Below, one piece after another: positions 44,961 to 58,216 of a stretch of DNA of 64,000 nt. The stretch spans positions 62,001 through 126,000 of the forward strand of contig ML996705.1 of assembly GCA_010356995.1 (NCBI GenBank), given 5' to 3'. Positions within the stretch are counted from its first letter, which is position 1. Every line of letters begins with the position of its first letter. The notes under the pieces were generated by a model. The model had not been told where the DNA came from. It made no database searches and saw nothing but the letters and a program-made list of their open reading frames with translations. The position numbers and the translations under genes are program-made. Origin of the DNA: Trichodelitschia bisporula. Lineage: Eukaryota > Ascomycota > Dothideomycetes > Phaeotrichales > Phaeotrichaceae.

Positions 44961-45532
44961 GAGTCGGGGAGGGGCGCGGGGTAGAACGCGGCGGAGAGAC
45001 GAGGGGCGCGGGTGGGGATTGGAGCTTTGCGGGTTGGTGGTACTAGGATTTGTATGTGCATCTGTGCTGGATTTGGATCGTGTTCTTGAGTCGAACTGTA
45101 CTTGGTGACGGCATCACCCCTAATTGTACTCCCCAAAAGGCTCGCTGGTGTAAAACCGCACGTCAGTGACTATGCTCCCTCCATGCCAAAACTAGCAGAT
45201 CCGCTGAGCATCTCGCACGAAGGGAGTGGAAATTTGCCCAGCGGCGACTAGAATCCTCGCCGGCAGCAAGCATGTCCCGAACCTCCATGGGGTTGCGGGA
45301 GTGGAGGCTGGGAAGCCGATGTTTCCGCGTAAATGGGAAGGGAAGGACGGGGCCGATGGGGATCATCCGCGAGACTTGCGAGGGCGTTCAACAGGCAGGA
45401 CCCGAGCTTTGGCCCGCGTGTCGTCCCGAGCCCTTCGGGCCGATGCCGCTCCAGTGATGCCACTCTAGTTCAGGCTGGCCCCCAGGCACCGTTTGGGCCC
45501 GAGGCCACCGTTTCCGAGCCTGTTCCCGGCTC
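44961..45532. other. Convergent intergenic region
   Basis: 572 bp between the stop codons of the small helical protein (plus) and LAS1 (minus). Overlapping short frames on both strands only; nothing recognised. Confidence 0.5.
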
Positions 45533-46988
45533 TTAAACCACGCCAATCGGCCGCGGCACCCACGCCCCCTCCCAGGCATGCCACCCGGCCTGCTGACGCA
45601 CGGTCTTCATCTTCATAGCAGGGGTATCAACCTGCATCCCGTCTGCCCCATCCGCCTCCTCCTCCTCCTCCTCCTCCTCCTCCTCCGGCTCCTCTACTTC
45701 ATTCTCCGTATCTGCCGCGTACCAGATACTGCCCCACACCTTCCTCACTGCCTTCCGCTTCAGGACCCTGTTCACCAAGCTCGACGGCCAAGAAGCTTCG
45801 CCCACATGCAGCACGCAAGCTTGCAACACCTTGTCGCCAAGGCCATCCCATACATCCCCAGCCGCGAGCCCGCGCCACGCCTTATCGTGGAACAAATGCT
45901 CAATCCACCCCGCCAGCGCCCGCCGCCTCCATGACTCATGGATACCCCGGGGCGGATCGTCCACCTCCAAGGGCGCAAGGAGCACAGCCATAAGCTCCTT
46001 AACAAACACGCTTCGCCGCGCTGCGAGGGCCTGCAGGAGCGGATCCCAGAGTTTAAATGCGCCGTTCATCTGTACCTCGCCCCTATGTGTGTTAGCTGGG
46101 TGTCCAGAAGGGAAAGAAGAGGGAGGACGCACGACCGCGGCAACATCATCTTCTCCCGTATCAGCACCTGCGTAAGCAGTTCCCACATTGTCGCATGCCG
46201 GCCACATATTCGGGAGACCTCACGCACGGTCCGATGCATCGCAGCATCCGACCCAGCTGTCGCGGCGCCCGCCCCGGCCGCCACGGCGCCGAAACCGGCG
46301 TGGGTGGCGGCGCTGGTTTTCACCCGGGCCGTAAGGTCTGCCCTGGCTGCCTGCAACCGGGCCGCAAGATATGCCTTGAGCAAGGTGACCAGCTTCGCCT
46401 CCTCGCCGTCCATTTGCCACTTTTTCCACGCGCAATTTTCAGCCACCCCACCCAGCTTATCCCAGAACTCATCATGCAGCCACTCGACCATCTCCTGCGC
46501 CGTAAGCTCCAGCAGGCGTAGACCCGGCAGGCGCCCATGTGTGATATCGTGTCTTATCTCAACCCACGCGTCGCACACGCCGATGCTGCGCGCAACTTCG
46601 AACATAGACCGCTTGGTGGCAGATGCCTGCGCCAGATCGCAAAGCCCGGTGACAGTGCGGGCGATGGTGGAGGCATAGAGTGTTTGCGCTATGTGCGGGG
46701 GGAGGGCGTTGCCCTCGAGCGGGTACTGGTGCCGTACCAGCACGTCAAAAAGCTGTGCAGTCGAGATCATTGCATGTGGCAGTCGGGTGCGCCGCGCCCA
46801 GGTTAAGACCTGTGGGTTAGAGGGTGTGGTGGTGCTGAGTAAGAGATACTCACTATGGCGATGCCCTGCCTTTGCAGCTCAACATGTTCCGGGTCCGGGC
46901 CTTCGATGCCTTGCGGTGGGTAGAGCATCTCACGCACCTCGAGCAGCTCGGCGGTGTTACGCCAGGCGCGGATGGTGAGTTTGGGCAT
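45533..46988 (-). CDS. LAS1: Las1-type endoribonuclease of ITS2 pre-rRNA processing
   Basis: Las1 cuts the ITS2 spacer of pre-rRNA, working with the polynucleotide kinase Grc3, in the nucleolus. Exons 46988-46854, 46809-46136 and 46082-45533 give 452 aa. The N-terminus MPKLTIRAWRNTAELLEVRE and the following TWARRTRLPHAMISTAQL belong to the Las1 HEPN domain. The catalytic HEPN motif R-x4-H is present as EIRHDITH, after FEVARSIGVCDAWV. The C-terminal half is less conserved and includes an acidic run (VEEPEEEEEEEEEEADGAD) encoded by a GAG-type trinucleotide repeat, and ends in WHAWEGAWVPRPIGVV, like other Las1 proteins. The second intron has a weak GTCGTG donor, but the frame closes on GEVQMNGAFKLW. 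Good confidence. Confidence 0.88.
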
Positions 46989-49487
46989 CGCGAGCGGGTG
47001 AGTGGTTGGAGTGCCGGTCGGCCTGGAGAAGTGCTACGCGGATCGAGCCTAGGACCGCAGCGACACAATACGGGCACTCTTTTCTGAAGAAGAGTCCCTA
47101 TAGGCAGAGCTTCAACGGTGGATGAATATGAAGTTTCGAGATTTTATGGGGATACTTGTAGACGACGCGACGTCGGATGGTCTTGAAGATTCGCACCCGA
47201 ACATCGAGAAGTTGGAGGTCGGATGCGCGGCGAATCATACGCCCGAGCTTGGCGGGCGTCCCAAAGTGGTAACTACCACCAACCATTTAATTGTACCGCT
47301 CGCGGTTGACCTCCAAATGCCTAGGTTAGCTGTGGCATCTACTGCAAGCGGTAAGAAGGGCTGATTTTGATGTGCCATGCTGGACTACAATGCCGAAGAA
47401 CGTGACATAGTAAATACCCTCGGTCACCCATTCCATCACCCTCCCCATAATGGGAGCAAGGGCTCATTACGTGCGACAGGGCAATTGTGATAATAGAGAT
47501 TGAAGTGAAGACGAAGGGAAGAAGAGAGTAAGAGGCTCTCGCGACTCAAGTGCACGATGCCAAGTATTCTCCTTTGCTCCTTCCTTCCATCATATTCACA
47601 TTACATCATAGCTCCTTCCCAACATGCAATGCCCCTTCCATGTCTACATCACGCCATAGGACTTAGTATGGGATCTGGCAGGTTTTCATACAGCCAAGAA
47701 TTTCGTCGCACATCTCTCCGGCTTTTACAGAAGCTCAACGCGCTCATCTTGGAGACTTAATGCTGGATCACTGATATTGAGCCTTGTTCAGGCTGTAACG
47801 ACACTCAGCAGTACTTACTAAAGGTGTACAGTACCTAAACGAGCCGAGTCTCGAGAAGAAAATGAATCTCGAATTAGGCCCGACTAGGTCCTTCTCGCAT
47901 AGCAGAAAACCGTACTTGGTATATGGCAAGCAGCCCATGACTGCTGGAGCTGAGAGTCTCAGCCCAGTGACAGTGTCCAGAACCTCATTCCAAGATATAC
48001 GGTCAGTCGGTCGAGGAATGGAGACCAGGCGTCGCTCCTGATTTTCACAATCAGTACCAACGGCCTGGCGAAGACCATCAAGAGTCGGTGAGCCGGCAGG
48101 GACCCGAAGCAGACCGTAAAAAGTCATCTGACCGCTGCCAGCAACGTCCAGCGGAACGACTTTAAGGATATGCCGAAGCATTTTAACGCGGTGGATCCAG
48201 CTCGTCGTGGTTGAGCTCGTTACTCGCGGAGCCGAGAAGCCAACAAGTACTGGCTGTTTACACAACGCGGCAACGTCTTTGGACAAACGCAATATCACCT
48301 GAAATGTGGCAGCAGATGATATGTTCGAGGAGAGATTACCGGCTGGGAGCAGAAGCGGAGTCAAGACGGTTTCTAGTTGCTAGACATCGGTACCACCGTC
48401 ACACCCTTGACGGCGAATGCGGCAGAGGAAGCTCGAGGCAGAGAGTGCGTTTGGACAGGCGACGATTGCAAAGCACATGACGGAGAACTGTGGAAGAGCA
48501 TCGCCAGCTGCGGGCTCAGATCATCAGCCTGCAGCAAGACCAGGTCTCCTCGAACATTCGGCCCATCCGCTTATCACAATAGAAGCCGGAGGACAGGCTG
48601 GTACAAAGATCAGCGGGAGCAATCCAGCAAGCATGGCCGTCCATCCCCATCGCTTATTCGTTGAGTATAGTACCGACAAGGAGCAGGAGGTCCTAACTGA
48701 CGCAGATAAAAACGTAATTGGTCTCCCCGAGGATTTGGCTCTGTCCCGCCTGTCAACGGTTGTTGCGGGTTGCTCTCCAGGCAACAACGCCGTCAAGTCC
48801 CGACCGACGTGAAAGCGGAAATACCGAGGGTAAGTGGAGCAAGATGCCATGGACGTTCATATTGTGACTAGGTGCCGCAGTACTAGGCGTGCTAAGCATC
48901 AGCATCTGTCCGTTTCGCATGGAGCAGTTGAGTACATTGTACCAATATCACCCGAATTTGCGCCGACATTGTCAAGCCGAGACCGACAATCGAACTGCCT
49001 ACTCCGTAAAGCCACCTGTCAACCCGCCGTCAAACACATCGAAATACCCATCACCGTCCATCTCGCCCTCCTAGCTCCAAACAGGCACCTTCCGTCGGAA
49101 TCAACTCCCTCGCTACCAAACTCTTCACCCAAAGTAGGAGCGACCCAGCCCTAACATCCTTTGAGGGAAGTGACAACCCTTCTAGAACCTCGCGTCATCG
49201 GCGGCTCAGCTCCTTTCCCGCCGATACATCTCCCGCACGGACTTGATTCGGGGCGTAGGCTCGGGGCCTCTGTTCCAGGTAAACTCGGCCGCAAATAGCA
49301 CACCTAGGCCCTGCATCGTCTGGCGCCTTCATTCCACACTTTATCTCGCCTCTCGCGTATACTAGTAAATAATCAGACATGAGATCAATGTCTCTCTCGC
49401 TCCACCGCCTGCTAGACTAGCCAGCTGTTATTTGACATACATCCCTCGCCGTCCAAACAAAGTATCCCCACCCCACATCACTCACCG
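46989..49487. other. Gene-free region, left part
   Basis: 2.5 kb beginning the large interval without recognised genes. The longest frame is 198 codons on the minus strand (48364-47768); its translation is not obviously random but has no domain or splice partner. I leave it uncalled. Nothing else of note. Confidence 0.4.
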
Positions 49488-49511
49488 ACCCCACCCCACC
49501 CCACCCCACCC
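49488..49511. repeat. (CCCCA)n short tandem repeat
   Basis: About five units of CCCCA on the plus strand (GGGGT on the minus). The minus strand has more than four runs of three or more G with one-base loops, so it could fold into a G-quadruplex. Confidence 0.7.
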
Positions 49512-52500
49512 GCAGTACCGGCCCCGCACCGACGTCACACGTAACCCCCGCATCGAAAAGGCTCGCGCGGTGCTGCATGTCTAACTCCCGAAATCACGCG
49601 GCCTCGCCGGAACACATTCAGGCAGCGCCAAGTAGTTCTAGTGCCTCCGCGGATCGCTCTCAATATCGGTATCGAAGTTACCCTTCCATCCAACAGCATA
49701 CAAGACCTTCACAAAAAAAAAGCCTACTGTGGCATGCCGCACTGCGGCAACGGCAGCGGTCTCGCCGAGCCCGCGCCACAACTGAAGTATGTGCACAAGC
49801 ATGGCACAATTTTCACAGCCGCGCAGTGTGCAGCAGTACTGCATCGCGAGGTGCTGCATGCAGAAAGCGGGGCTGCCAAGGCGGACCAGGTACGCCTGCG
49901 GCCGGGCGTGGCGAGCGCAGGGTGGGAGGTGGGGAGCATGGAGCAGGCGGGTTTATTTTTGATGCTGGATTCCGAATCTTGTGTTGTAGAGGAAGCGGGG
50001 TGGGAGGGGGTTAGTGCGCGCTGATGCAAGTGCTGAAGGGTTCACTGGAACTACGGTAGGCTGGGTGAGCAGTGAGGGCTAGGCATGGTGTGCGTGCTGC
50101 AGTTGGGTGGGCTTCTGCTTGCGTTGCTGCTGTTGGGCTCTGCTGGAGGTTGTGGGGCAGCGCTGCTGGCTTACATACTTGCGTGCTGGTGGCGGCGTGG
50201 GTGCTGCCGAATAGGCGTGCGGGCTTTGCGGGCACCACGCGGCCTCGCCGTGGGTGCGTGGGATGTGCGTCGAGGCCAAGCAGTGTTGTAGAGGTCACGA
50301 CCTGCCTTCTCACTCACATTGCCCGGGAGGCGGCGACTGCTTCTGCAGCGCTCCCTTGAGGGGCAGCGTCCGATCGGCAGACTTGAACTGAGCGGCTGAG
50401 GGCTAGCTGATACCACAGTAACGGGCTAGCGGTGCAGGGTGTTTCGCTTGTTTCGAGGGTCATCTGAGGGCAGGAGATTGGGGTGACGATAGCTTTGTAC
50501 TTGACATGTACCTCCCGTAGCGATACTGGGACGATAGGCGAGGAGGCGACGGCGACGTGGCGGGGCTACGGGCGGTGTTGGTGGAAAGTTGGGCCGTGAG
50601 GGCTTTCTGGCGTCTGATAGGGCTGCTGCGTATGCAGTGTGTTTCGTCCTATGAGGAGGATGCTTGGAAGGGCGGTGATGGCGATTTGCTAGATTTCTGG
50701 AGGCCGCCGACGACGAAGGTCATGCCGGTTGATCGTGGGATTAACGAGAGTGGCAAAGCGGCATGGCTGTTTAAGCTCAAACCCGTCCGCGTAGTGAGGA
50801 TTACAGCACCGTCCAAGAATTGGTTAAGGAGATTTCTAGTGTGCCATGGCCAGTTGTCGTCCACCGCCTGACATCTCGTCGCGAGGCGCTCGAGTGGGCA
50901 CTGTGCGCTTACTGGTCATTGCGTTCAACAACCCCTAACCCACAACTCCCCTTTCGCCTTTGACAGACTTCAGCCTCAACTCTCCCCTATGTCAAACTTG
51001 TGGCATACTGAGATTTGGCACTTCGTAATCCGAGCTTCGCAGGACCTCAACTCTGGCATCGCGCGGCCAAAGTTCGCCGCAGAGACGAAACGGTTGATTC
51101 CTAGTTTGCGGAGTCCTTGCGGCTCTCCCTTCTGGACTCAAGTGCTCCGGACACAATACTGCAGTAGAGCGTTAGCATAGCACTTCATGACTAGGAGAGC
51201 CTGCAGAATGGCATAGCAGTTCATCCGATGCCATGCCGTCGTACTTAACTCAGAATGAGCCAAGAGCCCGATCATGTTAAGCGGTGCCGGAGAGCTACTG
51301 TACACTCCTCTGAAGATCTCCTACCATATAATGTGCGGTCCGCGAAGTCATCGAAGGCCTATAACGGCATGCTACAATTATCTCGAGCTTAGCGGCCGAC
51401 TGCCCTTAGCATACAGTGCCTATTAGCATGCGTGGAGACATCACGAACTGGGTGGAGCCCATCGGGCCGAGCTGGGAACAAGGTCGGAAAAGGTAAAGAA
51501 AGCGCACGTCGTAGAGCACGCAACTCCTTCACTCTTAGCAAAGATGCGGCGTGCTCGGTAGTCCTTGTGGTTCGTACATGTCATCGTCCCACCAGACGCT
51601 TCGCTAGATGCGACGATTCCCTTGAGCCTAGCTGTTGATGTAAACACAGGGAAGGAGCCCTCCAGGACACAGACAACAATGTATCAAGATGACCAAGCCC
51701 GCCACTCTCCCACTCTCCCACTCTCCCACGCTCCCACTCCCACTGTCCTCTCTACTCTCTCTTCTGTTCTTCATCTTTGAACAATTCTTTCACTCTGCAC
51801 TCGCTTCCTTTGTACGTGTCTTGAGCCATGCTCCCATTAGGAGTGAGATGCCCAGGGTCGGATAGGCCGATGAGAGGGTCAATCAAAGCTCGAGAGAAGA
51901 CCACGAAGGCACAAGCTCGGCTAGAAGCGGAGCTCGAGCTGACATACCACGACAGCATTAAGACGAAGGAGCCATGTATGGCGTCGAGTTCCACCAGTAG
52001 AGGGATCTTCCTAATCGTGCTACCTGCTCGTTGCAGGGACATATGATCCTTCGACGATGCGAGATCCACATTCAGCTCGTGTAAGGACTCCATATTCCGG
52101 ACAATGTGGTGAAACATTAGTGGAGCGGTCTACATTCGTATGTCACGCTTTGATCCACAAGCGAAAGGTCTCGGCCCGACGTAGAGCACGCAACGTACAT
52201 TGCTTCCTGCGGCTCAATATCCTGCACCGTCTCAGCCCATATTTCGCCAAATAGGCCCGTTAGGAGCGCGACAGGAGGAATAATAAACCTCAAATTAGCA
52301 TGAGCCATATGCTCATACAGCGTAACGCGGTCGTGCAGGTAACGTCCCGCAAATAGACAGCACGCAAATCTCGAAGTGGGGGTCACGACTCACGACTCAC
52401 GAAACTCAAAACTTCCCGAGGTTGAACGCAACCAAACTCCCATCTCACAGCACCAAGCCGAAGGAACGCAAACGACTCACCGAGTCAAGTCCTAGCCGCG

Positions 52501-55500
52501 GCGGCGTCCCGCCCCGAGATGCGGAGTTCGAGCTCCCTTCCGCGGGGACAGCGAACGAGTCAGCCCGTACGATCCAACTCCAACGCCCTTCCCTTCTAAC
52601 CCCACCTATGCACTCTAAACCCAACTCACTTGAATCTTCGCATCACCACCCACGGCCCCCAGGCCCGCCAAAACCCACGACGACCGGCATCGACTCGGAC
52701 CGCCCGAGATAAAGCCACTTCCCCTCCGCCCACGTGCGTTTCGTGGCAAGTCAACGCATCACCTTGCACCCCCATTCATCATCCTCCGTTCCTCGACCCC
52801 GTTCATGCGTCGGCACAGTAAAGTATCTTAAGTCACTCTTCACGCCTTGCCGATCCTGGCCCCCTCAGGCCCGCTGCCGTGATTGCTCCGCGAGAACCGC
52901 TCCTCGGCTGCGTTCCGGGCGAAGGGTACAGGCCGCCGGGAGCTGCAGGTAGGGCTGGCGGATGCCTGTGGTAGGGAGCACCGCAGCTAACGGCCACCCC
53001 CCGGGCATGTGAGTGCTGCTGGCCAACCCGCATCGGGCAGCTGGGCTTGCTTCGCGGGGAAAAAGTGTGCGCGTCGGCTGTGACTCCAGTTGTGACGAGG
53101 GCCGCTGCAACATCGCGAGTCCAGCTGGCCGCGGACTCGCGAACGCACTTTGCATTAATGCGGTGAAGCACCGGCCTGGCTGATCTCGTCGTGAGCCTAC
53201 TTTGCTGATAGATGTCTCTCGTACATCGCCACGCGCACCACGACAAGAATACACTTTCCCTCGAGGCAAGCCAGGCCAGCTTGCACTGCGCACTCCGGCC
53301 CAATCACTGGCCTCCATTCATCGTCCCTACCTCCCTCCCGCCGGACAACATAACCCCAGATCGGCATCGGAAAAAGAAAGTGGGCCAGTCAAGTGCGGGC
53401 CAGGGGCGTGGGGCTCGGAGCGTCGGCTTGCGTCAGGCCCCGCCCGCAACGCTGGGGCTCGATGAGAGTGGGGAGTGGGACTGGGTACTACGTAGGATGA
53501 CCCCGGCGAGACCTCCATGTGTGCGGCGAGCTGGTGATGATGCGGGCATTTGGTGGCATCTAGGGTACGGTGTATCGCGAGGGCGGGAGCTGGGTGGATG
53601 CCAGGCTGGCATGGCCGAGGGGTCATTTCCCGCGAGCCTCCCATGGCACGACCAGCACTCCTCCCCACGCTGGGGTCGTTCACTGACGGAGCAGGAGCAG
53701 GCGTGGTGACAATCCACGCATTCGAGCGAGTCTTGCTTCTTGGGGCCATTGCTAAGCGCCAGCTTCAGCAAGTGGAGAAAGCCAACTAACGCGGGCGTCC
53801 AGCCGCCAGCCGCGCCAGCACGGTAGAAGCCCAACAAGCAGCGACAGCGGGGGATGCGTGTGCAACGCCGGCTCTCGTGAACGCTCGTCTCGCGGCGCTC
53901 AGTCAGCAGGCAGCGCTGCTGCGCGCGACGGTGCGCCATGATTGGCTCGCCGGGGCCGATGCTGCGCGCTGCGGGATCCCACGAATCGGCAGTGTGCTCA
54001 TTTGGACGGGGGCGAGCCGGCGGCGAGAGGCCGGTTTTCACCCGCCCTTGCCTGCTGTACCGGTACCTCTTGTCCTACACTTGTTGTGCAGCTTGGCGCG
54101 CTGCTACGGCTGCGCAGTTACTGCGCTCCTGCTTACACCTTGATCCACTCCACTTCCCAGTGGACGCGTGTCACGTCCAACCGCCGGCCGCACCGAGGTT
54201 TTGGATCGGTTTGATCAGTTCAAGCGGCCCTGGGCCCCGGTGCATGGAGCGGGCTAGGACGGGCAACGGAAGCCGCTTACAGTAACCTTGGTGCGTCCCG
54301 TAAGTGGAGCGTGTTCGAGAGAAAGAGAAGCAGCGCCAGCCGTTGCATTTCGACGCAATCATGCAGCTCGCCTTCACCCCATCCCCGTCCCCCTGCCTGA
54401 TGAACGCGGCAAGAAAAAGCAATCACCAGCGAACAAACACCTGCAGGCAAGCTCGGGCCAGCCAGGCAGTCCCGTTTCAGGCGCCAGACAACCTCCGCAA
54501 TTCGATGAGCGGCGAGGGCGCCGCGCGTGAGCCGCGGAACGACGCCGATGTGAACAGCCACATTTTGCAACAACGTGCCGCGAACCCCGCCACATCTTCT
54601 TCTAGCTCGCACAGCCGAAACGGAGGGCTAAGGGCTACCCGAAAAATTGATGACCGCTCCCCTTAGGAAGTTGTGGCCGCCTCTCGCTAAGGCCTTTACC
54701 GAGTAAGAGAGCAGAGACCATCGAAGGCCGTGGCTATAACTTTCTCGGGTAGGCCTTGGGCTTGTTCGGCCGAGCAGCTGGCTGTTGCAAGCGCGGGGCA
54801 CAAAAAGGGCGTGCCTTTCGCCGGTCGGCAAAGCGTCTGCTGACGCTGGCGCCGACGGTGTGTTTGAAGCGTGTGAAGCGAGCAACAACCGGCGGATGCC
54901 TATTTGGGATAATAAGCTATCTATTGTCGGCGGTGCGGCGGGCGTGACGACTGCACTCCAACCCGCCCGCTTTTTCTTCGTGTCAGATTTCACCGCGCTC
55001 GGCGCTCGCGTACCCAGCCACGGTGGTGCGGGCGGACGGTGCGACGCTGCACGGCGGCACGCAAGCACTATGAGTGATAGTCGGAGGCACAGCGACGGGG
55101 TTCGTTTACCTCCTTGTTGGGTTTGGGCGAAAGAGGATGAGGAGTTAGTTTTGCCGCTTGGATGGAGGCGGCATAAACGAGGGAAGGGGTCGGAGATTGT
55201 AGTGACTTTCCAAACATGCCTTGTTCGGGTTTGTGGGATGGGATGGACAGATGTGGAGGAGACTCGCAGGATTCGGCAGTCTATTCGACGGGCCCGGACC
55301 CGGGCTTCTTTTGACGAGACGAGCGATGACCTTCCGCAGCCAGCAACGGGCGCAAAAAAAAAGCCAAGGGTGGAAAGGATGGAGGGGTGATTTCTGGAAG
55401 CCTGGCCGTGTATCTGCGGAAGAGAGAGGCGGGCCCTCGCTTGCGTGGGTTTTGCTAGGCAATCTTTTTTTTTTTGCGCAAGAAGGAATTTCAGCGCCGC

Positions 55501-58134
55501 CCCGAGCAGGCTGTGGCACTCCACTTTACTGGGGCCGAGCGGGGTGTGAGTGAGAGTGAGAGAGCGACAGTGGACGCATGCCCCCTTGAGCGGTAGGGGG
55601 GGGTCTTCTAACTTCAGGCGGGTCTTGACCGTCTCGCAGGGAGGGTGGAGGGAGGAGCAGCGACTAAAGAGCTGGAAGATCAGGCGGGCCCTCGCACCGT
55701 TCCACTCACTCTCCGGCGGCTTTCATGGCTTTCAAGGTCGACTCGTCTCCGAAACCCTACCGGTAGCCTATCCCGCTTATGAGCCGGTCGGCCAGTGTTC
55801 GGCCAGCGAATCTCCCATCGAATCGATGAGACCAGTTCTGTCCGCCTCGAGACCTTGACGATTCCGACCACTACTCCCCACCCAGCAGCCAGCTAAAAGA
55901 CTAAAAGTTGGGGCATCCGCCGTCCGTGCCTTGGCCGACACGAGATCGTCGCGGGCCCATCTGCATCTGAGGCTGGCGTATCGGTGGCCCGGGCCCATCT
56001 CCATTTGTTCCATTCCTCTCGTAACTGGGATCAGGGGTGGAGCTGTGGAATGTGTGGAAGACGACGAGGAGGCCCACGGACGCTCGTACGATTGGCTTGG
56101 TCCTGCGGCTAACACGTCTCATCAGCGGCGACTGTCTTCTCTCTCTCTGTCACTTGCGTGGGAAATGGGACTAGCATGCATCCCCTTGGTTCGTGACTTT
56201 TTCTTCGCAATGAGAGAAAGTCTGACCTGCGGTAGACGGGCCGGGGGGCTGGCGAGCTCGTTACTGCATTTGGCTGGTTCCTCCTCACTTCACCCCACAC
56301 ATGCTAAAAACTCTCCCAAGGAACCCAAGGACCTGAGTCTGACTTCCGCATGCCATGGCCCGTCCAGCTCATGAATCATTCCCGGCCGAGTGCAGGCCCC
56401 GTCATACCTTGCATCGTCGTCTCGTCTCAGCGACCCTCATCCTAGAGTTGCCGGTACGGTGAAGGTGAACGGCACGGGTGGTGTGCTGCGTGTCCTTGTA
56501 AGAGCGTGAGTGTGAGGATGCCGTGGAATGAGTCTGTAGATCGCGAACAGCCCGTGATGGAGCGAGAAGCGCCGACAACTCTCCGGCGGGGGCACCGGAA
56601 CATTGAGCAGCCAAATGAAGCGACGAGGCCAGGTTATCCCCTAGCCAGCACTGTATCTCGTCAGTCCAGCCTCCTCATCATCACGCCTTTCTCTCACACA
56701 AATCCCATCACCCTTCCATCCGCTCATCGCCTCCACGCTCCCTGCCAGTACCGGCCTCCTAGCTTATTCCGCCCCTCCATCTCTCCGCATGTTTCTTCTC
56801 CAACTCCGGGGCCTTGTCACGGCACCCGCTAACGTGCTAGACCCCCGGATGGGGGAGTGTGCGCCCCATGTCGGCCATGCACGCACCCTTTCGCTCCGTA
56901 CAATAATCTTGTGTGTCTCGTACCGCAGTCAACGACGACGCTTGCGGCACGGCTGTGTCTTGCGCCATGGTACATACCCGCGCAGAGGGTAGCTCGGCCG
57001 CCGGCCAGCCTATCAGGCCACGGGATGGGAGCGTGGGGATCAGGCCTCCTCATCTTTTGCTCACGGGTTAACTAAATACGGCGTGCGAGTTGCCGTGCTG
57101 GACTTGTTCCCGCTACTGTACCTACACTGTACCCGGTGGACCTTGAACACGAACACTCGTACACGCCCCAGCTATGCCTCTTCTACAGGTAACGGGATGC
57201 ACTTACCCATATACACCAACCATCACCCCCTTCCCTTCCTCGCTAGTCCCTCCTCCCTTGATAATTGGCCTCAGCGTTTCGGCGCGCAATCTTTCCTCAA
57301 AACTACGCATCGAACAGGTCGGCCAGCCATCAGTCATTCAATCGTCGACCGCCTCAACCCCACCCTTCCCCCTGCCCCACCCTATGCTCCTTACTCACCC
57401 TCCACCAAAAAAAAAAAAACCTTAAGCCCGATGCTCAACTCGCAGCTTTAGGAAAAAGGGCCAGCCGCATAGCGGGATCGCGCGCGTGTGCCACATACCC
57501 TCTAACCCAATCCAACGCTCGCATTTTCCTTTTCTCACAGCCAACGCCCGTGTTTGTTCTCCCCCACTAAGGAAGGGATACTGAGGAAGGGAATCCATGG
57601 ATGGAGATCCGCAGGGTAGCGGCCCCGTCGGGTGGAGGCTAGAAGCTAGCCCTTTGGCTGAAGCACGTTGCGCGCATCTCATCAGCGTTTCCTCGCTAGA
57701 AGCCAGCCAGGCTGGCCCTAGCTTGTCTGCCTTCTTTTCCTTACGACTGGCGCTGCTTCCTGCTGCTGATGCGGGCGTGGGGCAGGGCCCTGCAGGGAGC
57801 CTGGTGGACAGTAGTGCGTGTGCATGTGCGCTTGCCGCCCAGCCTGGCGTCGCCGGGTCGCACAAGTCGCAGGAAGTAGGAGCAGGCGTCGTTAACCTGC
57901 GAAGGGGAGACGAGGGGAGCTTGCCCTGGCTATTGCGCATCTCCGTGAAGCAAGTGCATATTATAGGCGTCCCTGGTCGCCGCGAGCCTGGCTGGCCCGG
58001 CTGCGCGACTAAATGGATAACTGCTAAAGCTGCGCCTAATAAGCAGGCGACGCTGGGGGGCGGCGTTGATGTGCCTGGCGACATTCCGTTACGGGTGTCC
58101 GAGTTGCATAGCACCCCCCCCTTGGTATTTATCG
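49512..58134. other. Gene-free region, right part
   Basis: 8.6 kb with no gene I can support. It is moderately GC-rich and has many overlapping open frames on both strands (for example 54628-55524 minus, 54785-55390 plus, 53433-54041 minus), a pattern produced by composition rather than genes. Simple repeats are present: CCCACTCT-type units near 51705-51745, T12 near 55466, A12 near 57408. A minus-strand stretch at 52386-51752 reads a little more like protein but lacks start, splice or family support. It may serve as a long regulatory or non-coding-RNA region for the gene at 58217. Confidence 0.4.
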
Positions 58135-58142
58135 TTTATATA
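58135..58142 (+). promoter_or_regulatory. TATA box of the gene at 58217
   Basis: TTTATATA lies 75-82 nt before the ATG at 58217 but only 42-49 nt before the in-frame ATG at 58184. With initiation expected 30 nt or more downstream of a TATA box, this favours 58217 as the translation start. Confidence 0.5.
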
Positions 58143-58216
58143 CACCCACCTCCGCCCCCCGACGCTCTCGACTCTCGATTCTCATGGACACATCTCACCA
58201 CATCAACACCGCAGCA

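Noticed and set aside
47768-48364. 198-codon minus-strand frame
   Set aside because: About one or two frames of this length are expected by chance in the window; no convincing upstream exon or homology by eye. Kept only as a note in the region entry.
49577-50024. Overlapping plus-strand frames of 145 and 127 codons
   Set aside because: Two frames compete over the same bases, both with random-looking text; no support for either.
54628-55524. 298-codon minus-strand frame overlapping a 201-codon plus-strand frame
   Set aside because: Long frames on both strands of the same GC-rich sequence are typical of composition effects; neither translation shows a recognisable feature.
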